From Neobacillus paridis (GTDB taxonomy: Bacteria; Bacillota; Bacilli; Bacillales; Cytobacillaceae), in the NCBI RefSeq assembly GCF_016765675.1, contig NZ_JAESWB010000045.1, positions 124,001-188,000 on the forward strand: 64,000 bases of DNA, read 5' to 3'. The translations under genes were made by a program, and so were the position numbers. Positions 27,885-36,434 of the stretch are shown one piece after another (the first letter of the stretch is position 1; every line of letters starts with the position of its first letter). The notes under the pieces were generated by a model that saw nothing but the letters and a program-made list of their open reading frames with translations, ran no database searches and was not told where the DNA came from.

Positions 27885-29153
27885 TTACTTATTTAATAAT
27901 TGTTCAGCCTTTTTATTAGCATCATCCAAGGCCTTTTGTGGGTCTTTCTTGCCTAATAAAGCAAGGTTAATTTCAGACCATAACGGTTCTGATAACTGAC
28001 CCCAGTTCGCAATTACAGGAGCAAACTTAGAATATTCAAATTCGCTTGCAACGATTGGCTGTTGTTTCATCTTTTTGAATTCTTCACTATTTTCATAAAT
28101 CGCCTTTGAAGCAGGAGCCTGACCTGATTTAGCCCATTCCATTGTGTTTTTAGCAACAAACTTTAAGAAGTCAGTAATACCATCTAACTTTTTCGTATCT
28201 GTTACCGAAGCAGGTATAACGAAATTATGTCCGTTAGCATAAACTGCCTGCTGCTTTGTACCAAGCTGTGGAACAGCAGCAACACCGTAGTTAATTCCTG
28301 CTTTATCCCATTGTTCCATCATCCAGGGACCATTTAAATGCATCGCATTTTTTCCTTGAAGGAATAAAGTTACTTCTCCATCTTGTTGTACATTTGCCGG
28401 GGAAACTTTATATTTTTGAATTAAATCCTGATAGAATGTCAGCGCCTCTACGGCTTCAGGACTGTTATAATTAGGCTTTCCGTCCTTCATTAACCCCCCG
28501 CCATTTTGAAATAGAATCGTAGGGAAAATAAATTGGTTTGGCCATAAAGTCGGCACAACAAAGCCATACTGCTTTTTAGAAGGAACAGTAAGTTTTTGTG
28601 CATATGACAGAAATTCTTCCCGATTGGCAGGCGCCTTTTCCGGATCTAAACCGGCTGCTTTAAATAAATCTTTATTATAATACAAAATCAGAGGATGGAT
28701 ATCTAATGGTATGGAATAGTGCTTACCGTTAATGTCACCTGCTTTCCAAGCAGTTTCTGAGTAATCGCCCTCTTTTACACCTGTTTTAGCAATAGTATCG
28801 CCAAGATCTTTTAATAGATTTTTATCAGCATAGTTTTTCAATTGATCTGTATGCATTATTAGTACATCCGGGCTGTTTTTTTGACCAGAAAAAGCTAAGT
28901 CAACGGTTTTATAATAATCATTTTGTGGAATAATCTGAAAGTCTACGTTGTATTTTGATTGAGACTTATTGTAGTTTTCTACAATATTCTTCATTCTGGG
29001 GCCATCAGCACCAGAGAAAGGGGCCCAGTAAGTAATCTTTTGTGTTTTTCCCCCATCAGATTTACTTGTTTCCTTACTGCCTGAACAGGCTGCCAAAGAA
29101 CCAAGTACAAGAGCAGCTGACAAAGCAATCCCAAGCCATTTCTTTTTTTTCAA
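27885..29153 (-). CDS. Sugar ABC transporter substrate-binding lipoprotein
   Basis: A 422-aa extracellular solute-binding protein of family 1 (MalE-like). The lipoprotein signal is LGIALSAALVLGSLAACSGS with the lipobox cysteine at C23, so the mature protein is anchored on the outer face of the membrane. Domain features include ITYWAPFSGADGPRMKNIVE and DINGKHYSIPLDIHPLILYY. First gene of the ABC-GH2 operon, behind a consensus promoter (29280-29308) and a cre site (29199-29213). Confidence 0.94.
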   Translation of the reverse strand: MKKKKWLGIALSAALVLGSLAACSGSKETSKSDGGKTQKITYWAPFSGADGPRMKNIVENYNKSQSKYNVDFQIIPQNDYYKTVDLAFSGQKNSPDVLIMHTDQLKNYADKNLLKDLGDTIAKTGVKEGDYSETAWKAGDINGKHYSIPLDIHPLILYYNKDLFKAAGLDPEKAPANREEFLSYAQKLTVPSKKQYGFVVPTLWPNQFIFPTILFQNGGGLMKDGKPNYNSPEAVEALTFYQDLIQKYKVSPANVQQDGEVTLFLQGKNAMHLNGPWMMEQWDKAGINYGVAAVPQLGTKQQAVYANGHNFVIPASVTDTKKLDGITDFLKFVAKNTMEWAKSGQAPASKAIYENSEEFKKMKQQPIVASEFEYSKFAPVIANWGQLSEPLWSEINLALLGKKDPQKALDDANKKAEQLLNK

Positions 29154-29198
29154 CTTTTTCTCCCCCTTAGGTGAAAATTAAAAGCTTTACTTAGATAG

Positions 29199-29213
29199 AG
29201 GAAACGTTTTCAT
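29199..29213 (-). promoter_or_regulatory. cre site (CcpA) of the sugar ABC operon
   Basis: Minus strand ATGAAAACGTTTCCT fits the cre consensus (WTGNAARCGNWWWCA) in 13 of 15 positions. It lies 46-60 bp before the binding protein start and downstream of the promoter, the usual roadblock position for carbon catabolite repression. Confidence 0.65.
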
Positions 29214-29279
29214 TTTTTGAATCTTAAATCTTACATTTCCTCAAAGTAAATTAATTTAATTAATTAATTATACAAATTA

Positions 29280-29308
29280 ATAATAATCCTGAAGGCGCTT
29301 TTTGTCAA
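29280..29308 (-). promoter_or_regulatory. Sigma-A promoter of the sugar ABC operon
   Basis: Minus strand TTGACA (29303-29308), 17-bp spacer, TATTAT (29280-29285). Near-consensus. Confidence 0.8.
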
Positions 29309-29316
29309 TTACTTTC

Positions 29317-29385
29317 TTTTACTAAAATTTATTATTAATATATAACATATTTTAGTAAAATTTTTTATAAACTCTTTACTTAAAA
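29317..29385. promoter_or_regulatory. Proposed ROK operator upstream of the sugar ABC operon
   Basis: TTTTACTAAAA (29317-29327) and its inverse TTTTAGTAAAA (29350-29360) are 33 bp apart; a third related half-site TTTACTTAAAA lies at 29375-29385. The same three-part pattern is found in the galK/ROK intergenic region. The first half-site is 9 bp upstream of the -35. Confidence 0.5.
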
Positions 29386-29451
29386 TTCTATTAGCTTTTT
29401 TTGTCTTTAGTACTTAATATTCAATTTAATATCCTATATACTTTTAATAAA

Positions 29452-29741
29452 TTAAGCTGCTAAATAGCGTATGTTTTCAATCTTTCTAGAATCAAAATTG
29501 CTTATAGTTTTTGGAATATAGCTGTTAATAATTACATCGGGAAATTTCTTTTGTTGTTCAACTCCTTTCCCCGCTTCATAAACCCAACCCTTCACCATCT
29601 TTCTCCCAAAATCCACACCATTGAAGAAAAATAAATAACCCTAGTCCCTCCATTTTGGCGGCAGCTGCATATAAATAAGCTTTCTTAACATCTGCAATCT
29701 GCAGGATGCTTCCGATGATGTAGCATTCCATCAAGAACCAT
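29452..29741 (-). pseudogene. Frameshifted N-terminal relic of a YheC/YheD-family ATP-grasp gene
   Basis: Three overlapping minus-strand frames together read like the start of a YheC/YheD spore-coat-associated protein: MVLDGMLHHRKHP (from ATG at 29741), then after a shift ADVKKAYLYAAAAKMEGLG, then after another shift FNGVDFGRKMVKGWVYEAGK and KKFPDVIINSYIPKT, ending TAA at 29452. At least two frameshifts are needed, and the whole ATP-grasp domain that should follow is missing. It begins 12 bp after the intact ATP-grasp gene, so it was probably its operon partner. The family match is from memory of the motif order. Confidence 0.65.
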
Positions 29742-29752
29742 ATGTTTCTTCT

Positions 29753-30985
29753 TTAAAGCGGTTCTAAATAAAATTTTATCTCGGCAGCAGCTTTATTCGC
29801 TGTCTTTTTTGCCTTTTCAGCGCTGTCCGCGACGGCAATCACATAGGCATAGCGGTCACCCATCGACTGCGGTTTCCTTAAGATTGCTCCTTTTCGCGGT
29901 TTCACGTAAACCATTTTAACTTCATCATGCTTTAACGCTCGATTCTTACCGGTTATTTTGATTAATTTTCCTAGTGAATGAATTGTAATATATTTTGCAT
30001 AAACATAGTTCATTACTGTTTTTTTCAAATTAGGTTTCAATCCTAAGAATAATTTGATGGTCTCCTTGACCAAATTAATTCCTGTACCCTCTTCAATAAT
30101 TCGATTCATTGCTCCACCGGACATTCTAGGATTGATCTCAATCAGCTTCCATTCTCCTCTTACGTTCCGCATTTCCAGATGACAGGTTCCATTGGTTAAT
30201 TGAAGGTGTCTTATAATCTTAAAAACGGCTGTTTCTAATTTTTCACTTTCATCTATATTTAATAGGGCTGGATAATTGTAACCAGTGACAATAAAGCGCG
30301 CACCGTTTAAAATCTCCTGTTCAATCACGGCAATAATTGAAATTTCACCATTAACTACCATCACTTCGATTAAATATTGTGGTCCATCTAGATATTCTTC
30401 GATTAAAATCACATCATTGGGGATTCTTTTTTTTAAGTATTGTAATCCTTTCATTAATTCCGCGACTGAGTTAACAGGGAGTACATCCTTTGAGCCATTT
30501 GATACGGGGGACTTTAACACTAGAGGAAAGGAATTCTCTAGTTGCTGAAGCGCTTCGTCAATTGGTTTATCGATATGATAAATGATATGTTTTGGAGAAA
30601 CAGGGAGCTCTGTTATATGTTTACGCACAAGTGATTTATTCTCAATCAACGATAAGGCCTTGGTTGATAACTGCACAATTCCTAATTGTTGTGACAGTTC
30701 TGCGGCTAAAGCAACAAAGGGGTCAATGAAACTGATAACTGCCTCAATCTGTTTATTTTTCTGCTGTAACTCCTGAATAATCGAAAGAACTATGTTTTTA
30801 TCCAATAAATCCTCTACATAGATCATTTGTTGCACTTCCGAAAATTCTTTTCTTTGCCTGATAAAACTTTTTCGATTAGTTAATAAAACAGTATAGTATC
30901 CCATATTAGTGGATACAAATAGGGCTTCTCTGCTTGTTCCAGATTTATTACTACCAATAAAAACAATTGTCTGCATACGAACCAC
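29753..30985 (-). CDS. ATP-grasp ligase-like protein
   Basis: A 410-aa protein of the ATP-grasp carboxylate-amine ligase type. An N-terminal Rossmann-like region (TIVFIGSNKSGTSREALFV) is followed by the ATP-grasp fold: FPLVLKSPVSNGSKDV and DVILIEEYLDGPQYLIEVMV bind nucleotide, and HLEMRNVRGEWKLIEINPRM carries the metal-binding Glu/Asn. Such enzymes join a carboxylate to an amine, as in dipeptide or peptide-like metabolite synthesis; the substrate is unknown. The start may be GTG 30985 or ATG 30976. The YheC/YheD relic downstream suggests an original spore-associated ATP-grasp cluster. Confidence 0.8.
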   Translation of the reverse strand: MVRMQTIVFIGSNKSGTSREALFVSTNMGYYTVLLTNRKSFIRQRKEFSEVQQMIYVEDLLDKNIVLSIIQELQQKNKQIEAVISFIDPFVALAAELSQQLGIVQLSTKALSLIENKSLVRKHITELPVSPKHIIYHIDKPIDEALQQLENSFPLVLKSPVSNGSKDVLPVNSVAELMKGLQYLKKRIPNDVILIEEYLDGPQYLIEVMVVNGEISIIAVIEQEILNGARFIVTGYNYPALLNIDESEKLETAVFKIIRHLQLTNGTCHLEMRNVRGEWKLIEINPRMSGGAMNRIIEEGTGINLVKETIKLFLGLKPNLKKTVMNYVYAKYITIHSLGKLIKITGKNRALKHDEVKMVYVKPRKGAILRKPQSMGDRYAYVIAVADSAEKAKKTANKAAAEIKFYLEPL

Positions 30986-31097
30986 TCATCCCCAGTATTA
31001 CAAATTTAATAAAAAATACTCTAACATAAAGTATGTCATTTCAAAATGAATGACACTTGGAATTCCTATTCCTGTGCCCTACTTTTCGAAAATGAAA

Positions 31098-31134
31098 AAG
31101 AGTGGCCGCCTTTATGTTTAGAGGCACCACTCTT
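31098..31134 (-). terminator. Terminator of the carbamoylase gene
   Basis: AAGAGTGG (31098-31105) pairs with CCACTCTT (31127-31134), with GCCT/AGGC pairing inside; the minus strand continues TTTTTCATTTT. Confidence 0.85.
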
Positions 31135-31156
31135 CTAGTTTTGTAGTTCAAATTTC

Positions 31157-32389
31157 CTATTTAGATAATAAAGCGAGAACAGTATCCAAAATAACATTGA
31201 CCCCTTTTTCACAGTCTTCCCATGTGGTCAATTCTTCCTCACAGTGGCTTTTTCCATTGATGCTTGGAACAAATAACATCGCTGTCGGAACATAACTGGC
31301 AATAAACTGGGCATCATGTCCCGCGCCGCTGACCATTCTTCGGTTTGAATATCCCAGCGAAGCGGCGGATTGCTCTAATAGTTGACACAGTTCAGGTGCA
31401 AACCAAACGGTATCACGCTCCCATAATTTCGTTGTCTTCACTTCACAGCCCTCATTTACCCCTAGAGACGGCAGGCCTTGAATGATATCTTTTACTGTCG
31501 TGATGATCTCCATGTTTTTATGCCTTGCTTCCAGTGTAAAGACCACTTTATTGGGAATAACCGTGTGGATACTTGGATAAACATTTACCCTGCCAATCGT
31601 ATAGACCAACTCCTGATCCAGTACACTTAAACGCTTGCGTATTTCATTGATCAGGTTATTCGCGGCAAACAAGGCATCCCTTCGCATGGACATTGGCGTT
31701 GTCCCGGCATGGTTGGATTCGCCTGTCACTTCAATTTCATAGCAGGCCATGCCTACAACGCATTCCACTACCCCGATCGTCAATGCTTCTTTTTCCAAAA
31801 CCGGCCCTTGTTCAATATGCATCTCTAAAAAGGCCGTCGCTTCCTTCAGCCGATTCTCAATGTCACCCGCATAGCCGCTGGCTGCCAAAGCTTCACCAAA
31901 AGTAATTCCTTCTGAATCCTGACTCCCGAACATGACGTTTTTATCAAATTTCCCCGAAAGGACACCTGAAGCCATCATTGACGGTTCAAATCTGGCCCCT
32001 TCTTCATTGGTAAAATTGACAAGCGTAATCGGAATGCTGGGTTCAATTTGATTTTCAACCAGTGTCCTTACAACTTCTAAACCGGTTAGTACTCCTAAAA
32101 TGCCGTCAAACCGGCCTCCTTTTTTGACGGAGTCGATATGGGAACCGATCACGATTGGCGGTTTATCCTCAAGACCCGCGAGCGTTGCGTACATGCAGCC
32201 CATATCGTCTACCTTGACGGTCATTCCCAGTTCCTCGCAGCAGGTACGAAAATAGTCTCTAGCTTGAATATCTTCCTTTGATAACGACAAGCGGGTAACC
32301 CCATTATTTTCGGTCCGGCCAAACTCTGCAAACTTTTCCAACTCCTGTTTCAATCTTTTGCCATTAATTAAAACCTTTTGTCGCTGCAT
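31157..32389 (-). CDS. N-carbamoyl-L-amino acid hydrolase / allantoate amidohydrolase family (M20)
   Basis: A 410-aa zinc or manganese amidohydrolase of the HyuC/AllC/AmaB group that removes ammonia and CO2 from N-carbamoyl compounds. Metal-binding motifs are visible: PPIVIGSHIDSVKKGGRFDG, FTNEEGARF, AFLEMHIEQGPVLE and GAGHDAQFIA. The start at 32389 has AAAGGGGAGTG at 8 bases; the longer start at 32413 lacks a site. It stands alone, without hydantoinase or allantoinase genes, so the substrate (N-carbamoyl amino acid, ureidoglycolate or allantoate) is undecided. Confidence 0.88.
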   Translation of the reverse strand: MQRQKVLINGKRLKQELEKFAEFGRTENNGVTRLSLSKEDIQARDYFRTCCEELGMTVKVDDMGCMYATLAGLEDKPPIVIGSHIDSVKKGGRFDGILGVLTGLEVVRTLVENQIEPSIPITLVNFTNEEGARFEPSMMASGVLSGKFDKNVMFGSQDSEGITFGEALAASGYAGDIENRLKEATAFLEMHIEQGPVLEKEALTIGVVECVVGMACYEIEVTGESNHAGTTPMSMRRDALFAANNLINEIRKRLSVLDQELVYTIGRVNVYPSIHTVIPNKVVFTLEARHKNMEIITTVKDIIQGLPSLGVNEGCEVKTTKLWERDTVWFAPELCQLLEQSAASLGYSNRRMVSGAGHDAQFIASYVPTAMLFVPSINGKSHCEEELTTWEDCEKGVNVILDTVLALLSK

Positions 32390-32589
32390 TCTGTAACACT
32401 CCCCTTTACCCATAATTTAAGTGTGTCAAAATGTCTGTTTCCACAAATGGAGCATCGTTTTCCTTTCAAAAAGACGATATGTTAAAATATTTCGTCAATT
32501 ATAAATTATAAATCCTTCCCAAAAGTTGTCATTAGACAAAACATAACATCTTTACGCTAACTTGTTTTATAGTTTGTATGATTCACTGA

Positions 32590-33480
32590 TTACTCAAAGT
32601 CAGACAAGTATTCCCTTAAGGTTTCAATAAACGTTTTAACCGCTTTAGTCTGAAACGTGGTATGCGTGATAATCGAAAAATTTCGGATAAAAGGAAGTCC
32701 CTCTACATCAATCACCCCGAGGTAGCCGTTTCGCAGTTCTTTTTCAATTGCCCAGTGGGATAATAAAGAAATTCCCAGGCCAGCTTGCACCGATTCCTTA
32801 ATCAGCTGTGTGCTGCCAAATTCCATTATTTTTTTCGGAGTAAACTGATGACTGCTAAAAAGGTTTTCCGCCGCCTCTCTTGTTCCAGAGCCCTCCTCCC
32901 TTAAGATCCACGTTTCTTCTGCTAATTCGGCCAAACTGAGTGTACCTGGTTTATTAGTTAAGGAATGGTCCGGGGAAGCGACGATAACCATCTTATCTTC
33001 AGAAACGACTTCTGAATTAAGCTGGTCATTATGTAAAAATCCTTCAATAATACCAATATCTAATAGATGGGAACTTACCAGCTCAATGATTTCCTTTGAG
33101 TTGTGAATTTTAATTGATGGCTGAATATGCGGATAATTATGTTGCATTCTTGCAATAATATGCGGCAATAAATATTCGCCAAATGTGTAACTTGCTCCAA
33201 TAGTAATCGGTCCACTCGCGTTATTGGTGAGATCATCGACCAAAGATTGCATTTTTGTCATCAGCGCCAAAATTTCCTGAGCATGATAATAAACGATTTC
33301 TCCGGCCTGATTGAGACGGACAAACTTGTTGGTTCGTTCCAACAATCTGGCACCAATCTGCTCCTCCAACGATTTGATGTACTGGCTGACGGCCGGCTGA
33401 GTCATGTGTAATTCCTCTGCGGCCTTTGAAAAATTCCCCTTTTCAACCACCTTTACAAAAATCTGTAAATATTGATCCAT
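32590..33480 (-). CDS. LysR-family regulator (YeiE/CysL-like) paired with YeiH
   Basis: A 296-aa LysR regulator: helix-turn-helix in residues 1-60 (GNFSKAAEELHMTQPAVSQY) and a two-lobed effector domain (GPITIGASYTFGEYLLPHII; WILREEGSGTREAAENLF). It is divergent from the yeiH-type gene, with about 120 bp between them, the standard layout for a LysR protein controlling its neighbour. Homologues of this type regulate sulfur or sulfite-linked genes; the effector is not evident from sequence. Confidence 0.9.
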   Translation of the reverse strand: MDQYLQIFVKVVEKGNFSKAAEELHMTQPAVSQYIKSLEEQIGARLLERTNKFVRLNQAGEIVYYHAQEILALMTKMQSLVDDLTNNASGPITIGASYTFGEYLLPHIIARMQHNYPHIQPSIKIHNSKEIIELVSSHLLDIGIIEGFLHNDQLNSEVVSEDKMVIVASPDHSLTNKPGTLSLAELAEETWILREEGSGTREAAENLFSSHQFTPKKIMEFGSTQLIKESVQAGLGISLLSHWAIEKELRNGYLGVIDVEGLPFIRNFSIITHTTFQTKAVKTFIETLREYLSDFE

Positions 33481-33600
33481 TATCCTAGAAGCCTCCTACG
33501 TTTATAACTGCTTACTTATTATACCTATTATATATATTTATTTTTCTTATCAATCAAATAGTTGTACTCTAAGTTTAGATTTTAAATTGAGGTGATCTTG

Positions 33601-34668
33601 GTGGGGAACGAAACAGCTCAAGCATTATCTTTAGATGAGGAATTCGAAAAGCAGTCTAAAAAGCCTGCGCCGAAGCCATCTGTTGGTCTCTGGCTCGGGG
33701 GTATTGCCTTTACATTTATTACTGCCTTTTGTGGCTTTGCCTTAGCAAAAGTGCCCGGATTTGACCGAGTCGGACCGCTGGCCAGTGCAATTGTGATTGC
33801 CATCATTTACCGGCAGGTTTTTGGCTATCCTGAAAAAATTCGTGCGGGGATTCAATTTTCAGCAAAACGATTTCTGCGATTCGCCATTATTTTATATGGG
33901 TTAAAGCTAAATATTGATATCGTCCTACATCAGGGGCTGGGTCTGCTTGCCCGCGATGCTGGTGTGATTACGTTTGCCATTCTGTTAACCGTTTGGCTTG
34001 GTAAATGGTTGAAGGCAGAGTCGACACTTACAATGCTCGTTGGAATCGGTACTGGCGTATGCGGAGCAGCCGCGATTGCCGCGGTTTCCCCGATTATTAA
34101 AGCGAAGGACGAAGATACCGCAATTGGGGTTGGTATTATTGCATTGGTGGGAACAATTTTCTCGATTACCTATACGATATTACGGCCTATCTTGCCGCTA
34201 TCTGCGATTGAATACGGCATTTGGAGCGGGATCAGCCTGCACGAAATCGCCCATGTTGCCTTGGCTGGCGCGCCAGCAGGGCCGGATGGCTTAGCAATTG
34301 CCCTGCTGGCCAAGCTTGGCCGAGTGCTCTTGCTGATTCCCTTATGTTTCATTCTCATGTATTGGATGAAAATGCGAAGCGCCGGGAAGACCGGGACTGA
34401 GGGGACAAAAATTGAATTTCCATGGTTCCTGATTGGCTTTATTTTAATGAGTGTATTTGGAAGCTATGTCCTTGGCAAATCCATTCCGGTTTCAAAAGCG
34501 GCCATGGACGAAATTTCCACAGCCACTACCTTTATTTTAACCTCTGCAATGGTCGGCCTTGGCTTAAACGTCAGCCTCCACGACCTACGCACAAAAGCAC
34601 TGCGTCCGCTGATTGCGATGTTAATTACATCCGTACTGCTTTCAGTCATTGCTTATTTTATTGCGTAA
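33601..34668 (+). CDS. YeiH/UPF0324 family putative sulfate or anion exporter
   Basis: A ~355-aa integral membrane protein (PF03601) with about ten predicted helices. Family motifs include RVGPLASAIVIAIIYRQVFG, FAIILYGLKLNIDIVL and GVCGAAAIAAVSPIIKAKDE. A GTG at 33601 is chosen because GAGGTGA ends about six bases before it; upstream GTG and TTG codons overlap that site. Function is unproven; members are annotated as putative sulfate exporters. Neighbouring tcyP also belongs to sulfur metabolism. A REP-derived long inverted repeat follows the stop codon. Confidence 0.86.
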   Translation: MGNETAQALSLDEEFEKQSKKPAPKPSVGLWLGGIAFTFITAFCGFALAKVPGFDRVGPLASAIVIAIIYRQVFGYPEKIRAGIQFSAKRFLRFAIILYGLKLNIDIVLHQGLGLLARDAGVITFAILLTVWLGKWLKAESTLTMLVGIGTGVCGAAAIAAVSPIIKAKDEDTAIGVGIIALVGTIFSITYTILRPILPLSAIEYGIWSGISLHEIAHVALAGAPAGPDGLAIALLAKLGRVLLLIPLCFILMYWMKMRSAGKTGTEGTKIEFPWFLIGFILMSVFGSYVLGKSIPVSKAAMDEISTATTFILTSAMVGLGLNVSLHDLRTKALRPLIAMLITSVLLSVIAYFIA

Positions 34669-34673
34669 AAGAA

Positions 34674-34779
34674 AAAGGTGTCAGGCACCATTCGTGGACA
34701 AATGACTTCATTTGTCCACCCCAGGTGGACAGTCGAAGTTTCAATAGGACTGTCCCGCTGTTTTGGTGCTTGACACCTT
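34674..34779. repeat. REP-like repeat, copy 2 (long inverted pair)
   Basis: AAGGTGTCAGGCACCA at the left end is inverted at the right end as TGGTGCTTGACACCTT, enclosing GGACAAATGACTTCATTTGTCC (palindromic) and CCACCCCAGGTGG. The whole unit can fold as one long hairpin between the convergent yeiH and tcyP genes and probably acts as their terminator. Confidence 0.88.
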
Positions 34780-34794
34780 ATTTATGCTTTTTTA

Positions 34795-36177
34795 TTAAGC
34801 TTCAGCTATAGTTGTTTGTTGATAGACATCTTTTTCCAACTCACCTGTTGCTCTTGCGGTTAAGATTCCTGCCGTCATGCTGCCGCTGACATTAAGAGCG
34901 GTACGTCCCATGTCAATCAGTGGCTCTACTGAAATGAGCAAACCGACTATGGCGATTGGCAGGTTCATCACGGATAATACAATCAGGGCCGCAAAGGTTG
35001 CTCCACCGCCCACTCCGGCAACTCCGAAGGAACTGATCGCGACAACCAAAATTAGGGTTAAAATGAATGATAGACTCGTTGGGTCAATCCCGGCAGCAGG
35101 TGCTACCATGATCGCTAACATCGCTGGATACATACCGGCACAACCATTTTGTCCGATTGAAAGTCCAAATGAAGCAGCAAAGTTGGCAATCCCTTCTGAA
35201 ACCCCAAAATCCTTCGTCTGCGATTTAATATTTAATGGTAATGTCCCTGCACTTGTCCGTGAGGTAAATGCAAAAGTCAATGTTGGTAATGCTTTTTTCA
35301 CATAATTTAGCGGATTTAATTTTGCAAATGTTAATAGCAATAAATGGACGATAAATATGAGAATAAGTCCTACATATGATGCAACGACGAATTTTCCTAA
35401 CTTGACAATAGCTTCATAATCACTTGTCGCTGTTACCCTGGTGATGATCGCCAAAATCCCATACGGAGTCAAACGAAGAATCAAAGTAACAACCCTCATA
35501 ATAATCGTGTACAAGGTATCAATTATTTTCGCAAAGAAATCCGCCGATTCCGGATTTTTTCGCTTTACTCCCAGATAGGCCATTCCGATAAAAGCGGCAA
35601 AAATGACGACAGCAATAGTCGATGTTGGCCGTGCACCGGTTAAATCCTGAAACGGATTGCTTGGCAATAATTCCAAAATTTGTTGAGGAATTGTCATGTC
35701 TTTAACCGTGACTACTTTTTCCTGCAACAGGGCATTGCGGGCATTTTCGGCTTCCCCTGCAGTCAGGTGAATCCCGTCAAGTCCAAATCCCAACGCTGAG
35801 CCGATGCCAATGGCAGCTGAAATAGCAGTCGTCCCAAGCAGGATTCCAATGACAAGGAAGCTGATTTTCCCGATGTTTTTGGTTAACTTTAATTTTGTAA
35901 AGGCACCGACAATTGAAATAAATACGAGTGGCATAACAATCATTTGCAGCAGTTTCACATACCCGTCAGCAACGATGCTAAACCAGTCGATTGACCCAGT
36001 GGTTACTTTTGAAGTTACCCCATAAATCAAATGAAGTACTAACCCAAATACGATCCCTAAACCTAGCGCCGTAAACACGCGTTTTGAAAATGACACGTGC
36101 TTCTTTTGCATAAAAAATAAACCAGCCATGAGCAAAAATAACACAGCAATATTCACGATGATAAGAATGGTGTTCAT
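34795..36177 (-). CDS. tcyP: Sodium/proton-dependent L-cystine symporter TcyP
   Basis: A 460-aa dicarboxylate/amino acid:cation symporter family protein of the cystine-specific TcyP type, with about eight transmembrane helices and two re-entrant loops. Features: FFMQKKHVSFSKRVFTALGL at the start, LPTLTFAFTSRTSAGTLPLN (hairpin 1 serine-rich tip), and GQNGCAGMYPAMLAIMVAP (substrate/ion site). It is monocistronic. Its promoter (36228-36256) is overlapped by a perfect 12-bp inverted repeat resembling the CymR cysteine-repressor box, in line with tcyP control in B. subtilis. Confidence 0.93.
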   Translation of the reverse strand: MNTILIIVNIAVLFLLMAGLFFMQKKHVSFSKRVFTALGLGIVFGLVLHLIYGVTSKVTTGSIDWFSIVADGYVKLLQMIVMPLVFISIVGAFTKLKLTKNIGKISFLVIGILLGTTAISAAIGIGSALGFGLDGIHLTAGEAENARNALLQEKVVTVKDMTIPQQILELLPSNPFQDLTGARPTSTIAVVIFAAFIGMAYLGVKRKNPESADFFAKIIDTLYTIIMRVVTLILRLTPYGILAIITRVTATSDYEAIVKLGKFVVASYVGLILIFIVHLLLLTFAKLNPLNYVKKALPTLTFAFTSRTSAGTLPLNIKSQTKDFGVSEGIANFAASFGLSIGQNGCAGMYPAMLAIMVAPAAGIDPTSLSFILTLILVVAISSFGVAGVGGGATFAALIVLSVMNLPIAIVGLLISVEPLIDMGRTALNVSGSMTAGILTARATGELEKDVYQQTTIAEA

Positions 36178-36227
36178 GATGTCTCCCCTTCATATAGTAA
36201 GTTAATAGAACATTTTCTTATACGAAA

Positions 36228-36271
36228 ATCTTAATACTATAATTCCAATAAGTCAAGTAGGAATTATAGTA
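36228..36271 (-). promoter_or_regulatory. tcyP promoter with CymR-like operator
   Basis: Minus strand TTGACT (36251-36256), 17-bp spacer, TAAGAT (36228-36233). Overlapping it, TACTATAATTCC (36235-36246) and GGAATTATAGTA (36260-36271) form a perfect inverted repeat with a 13-bp centre. The block 36245-36268 matches 20 of 24 bases with 60859-60882 upstream of the acyl-CoA dehydrogenase homologue. Confidence 0.7.
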
Positions 36272-36315
36272 AATGATATGATCTAATCAAAACCTACTAA
36301 CCTTACAACCTCAAA

Positions 36316-36346
36316 AAACCGGACCGCCACAGGGACTATCCGGTTT
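36316..36346 (-). terminator. Terminator of the GntR-ABC cluster
   Basis: AAACCGGA (36316-36323) pairs with TCCGGTTT (36339-36346); the minus strand continues in a T-run (TTT within TTTTTTGAGG). Confidence 0.8.
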
Positions 36347-36366
36347 AAATTATTGTCTGAAACACA

Positions 36367-36415
36367 ACTGTCCACCCCAGGCGTACAAATGTCCACGAGT
36401 GGTGTCAGGCACCAA
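36367..36415. repeat. REP-like repeat, copy 3
   Basis: CTGTCCACCCCAGG, GTACAAATGTCCACGAGTGG and GGTGTCAGGCACCA in order: the same parts as copy 2 in a shorter unit. Lies just after the stop of the cluster's last gene. Confidence 0.85.
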
Positions 36416-36434
36416 CAAGGGCACCATCCACTGT

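Noticed and set aside
34422-34811. 129-codon plus-strand frame across the end of the yeiH-type gene
   Set aside because: Shadow frame of a conserved membrane gene continuing into the REP repeat.
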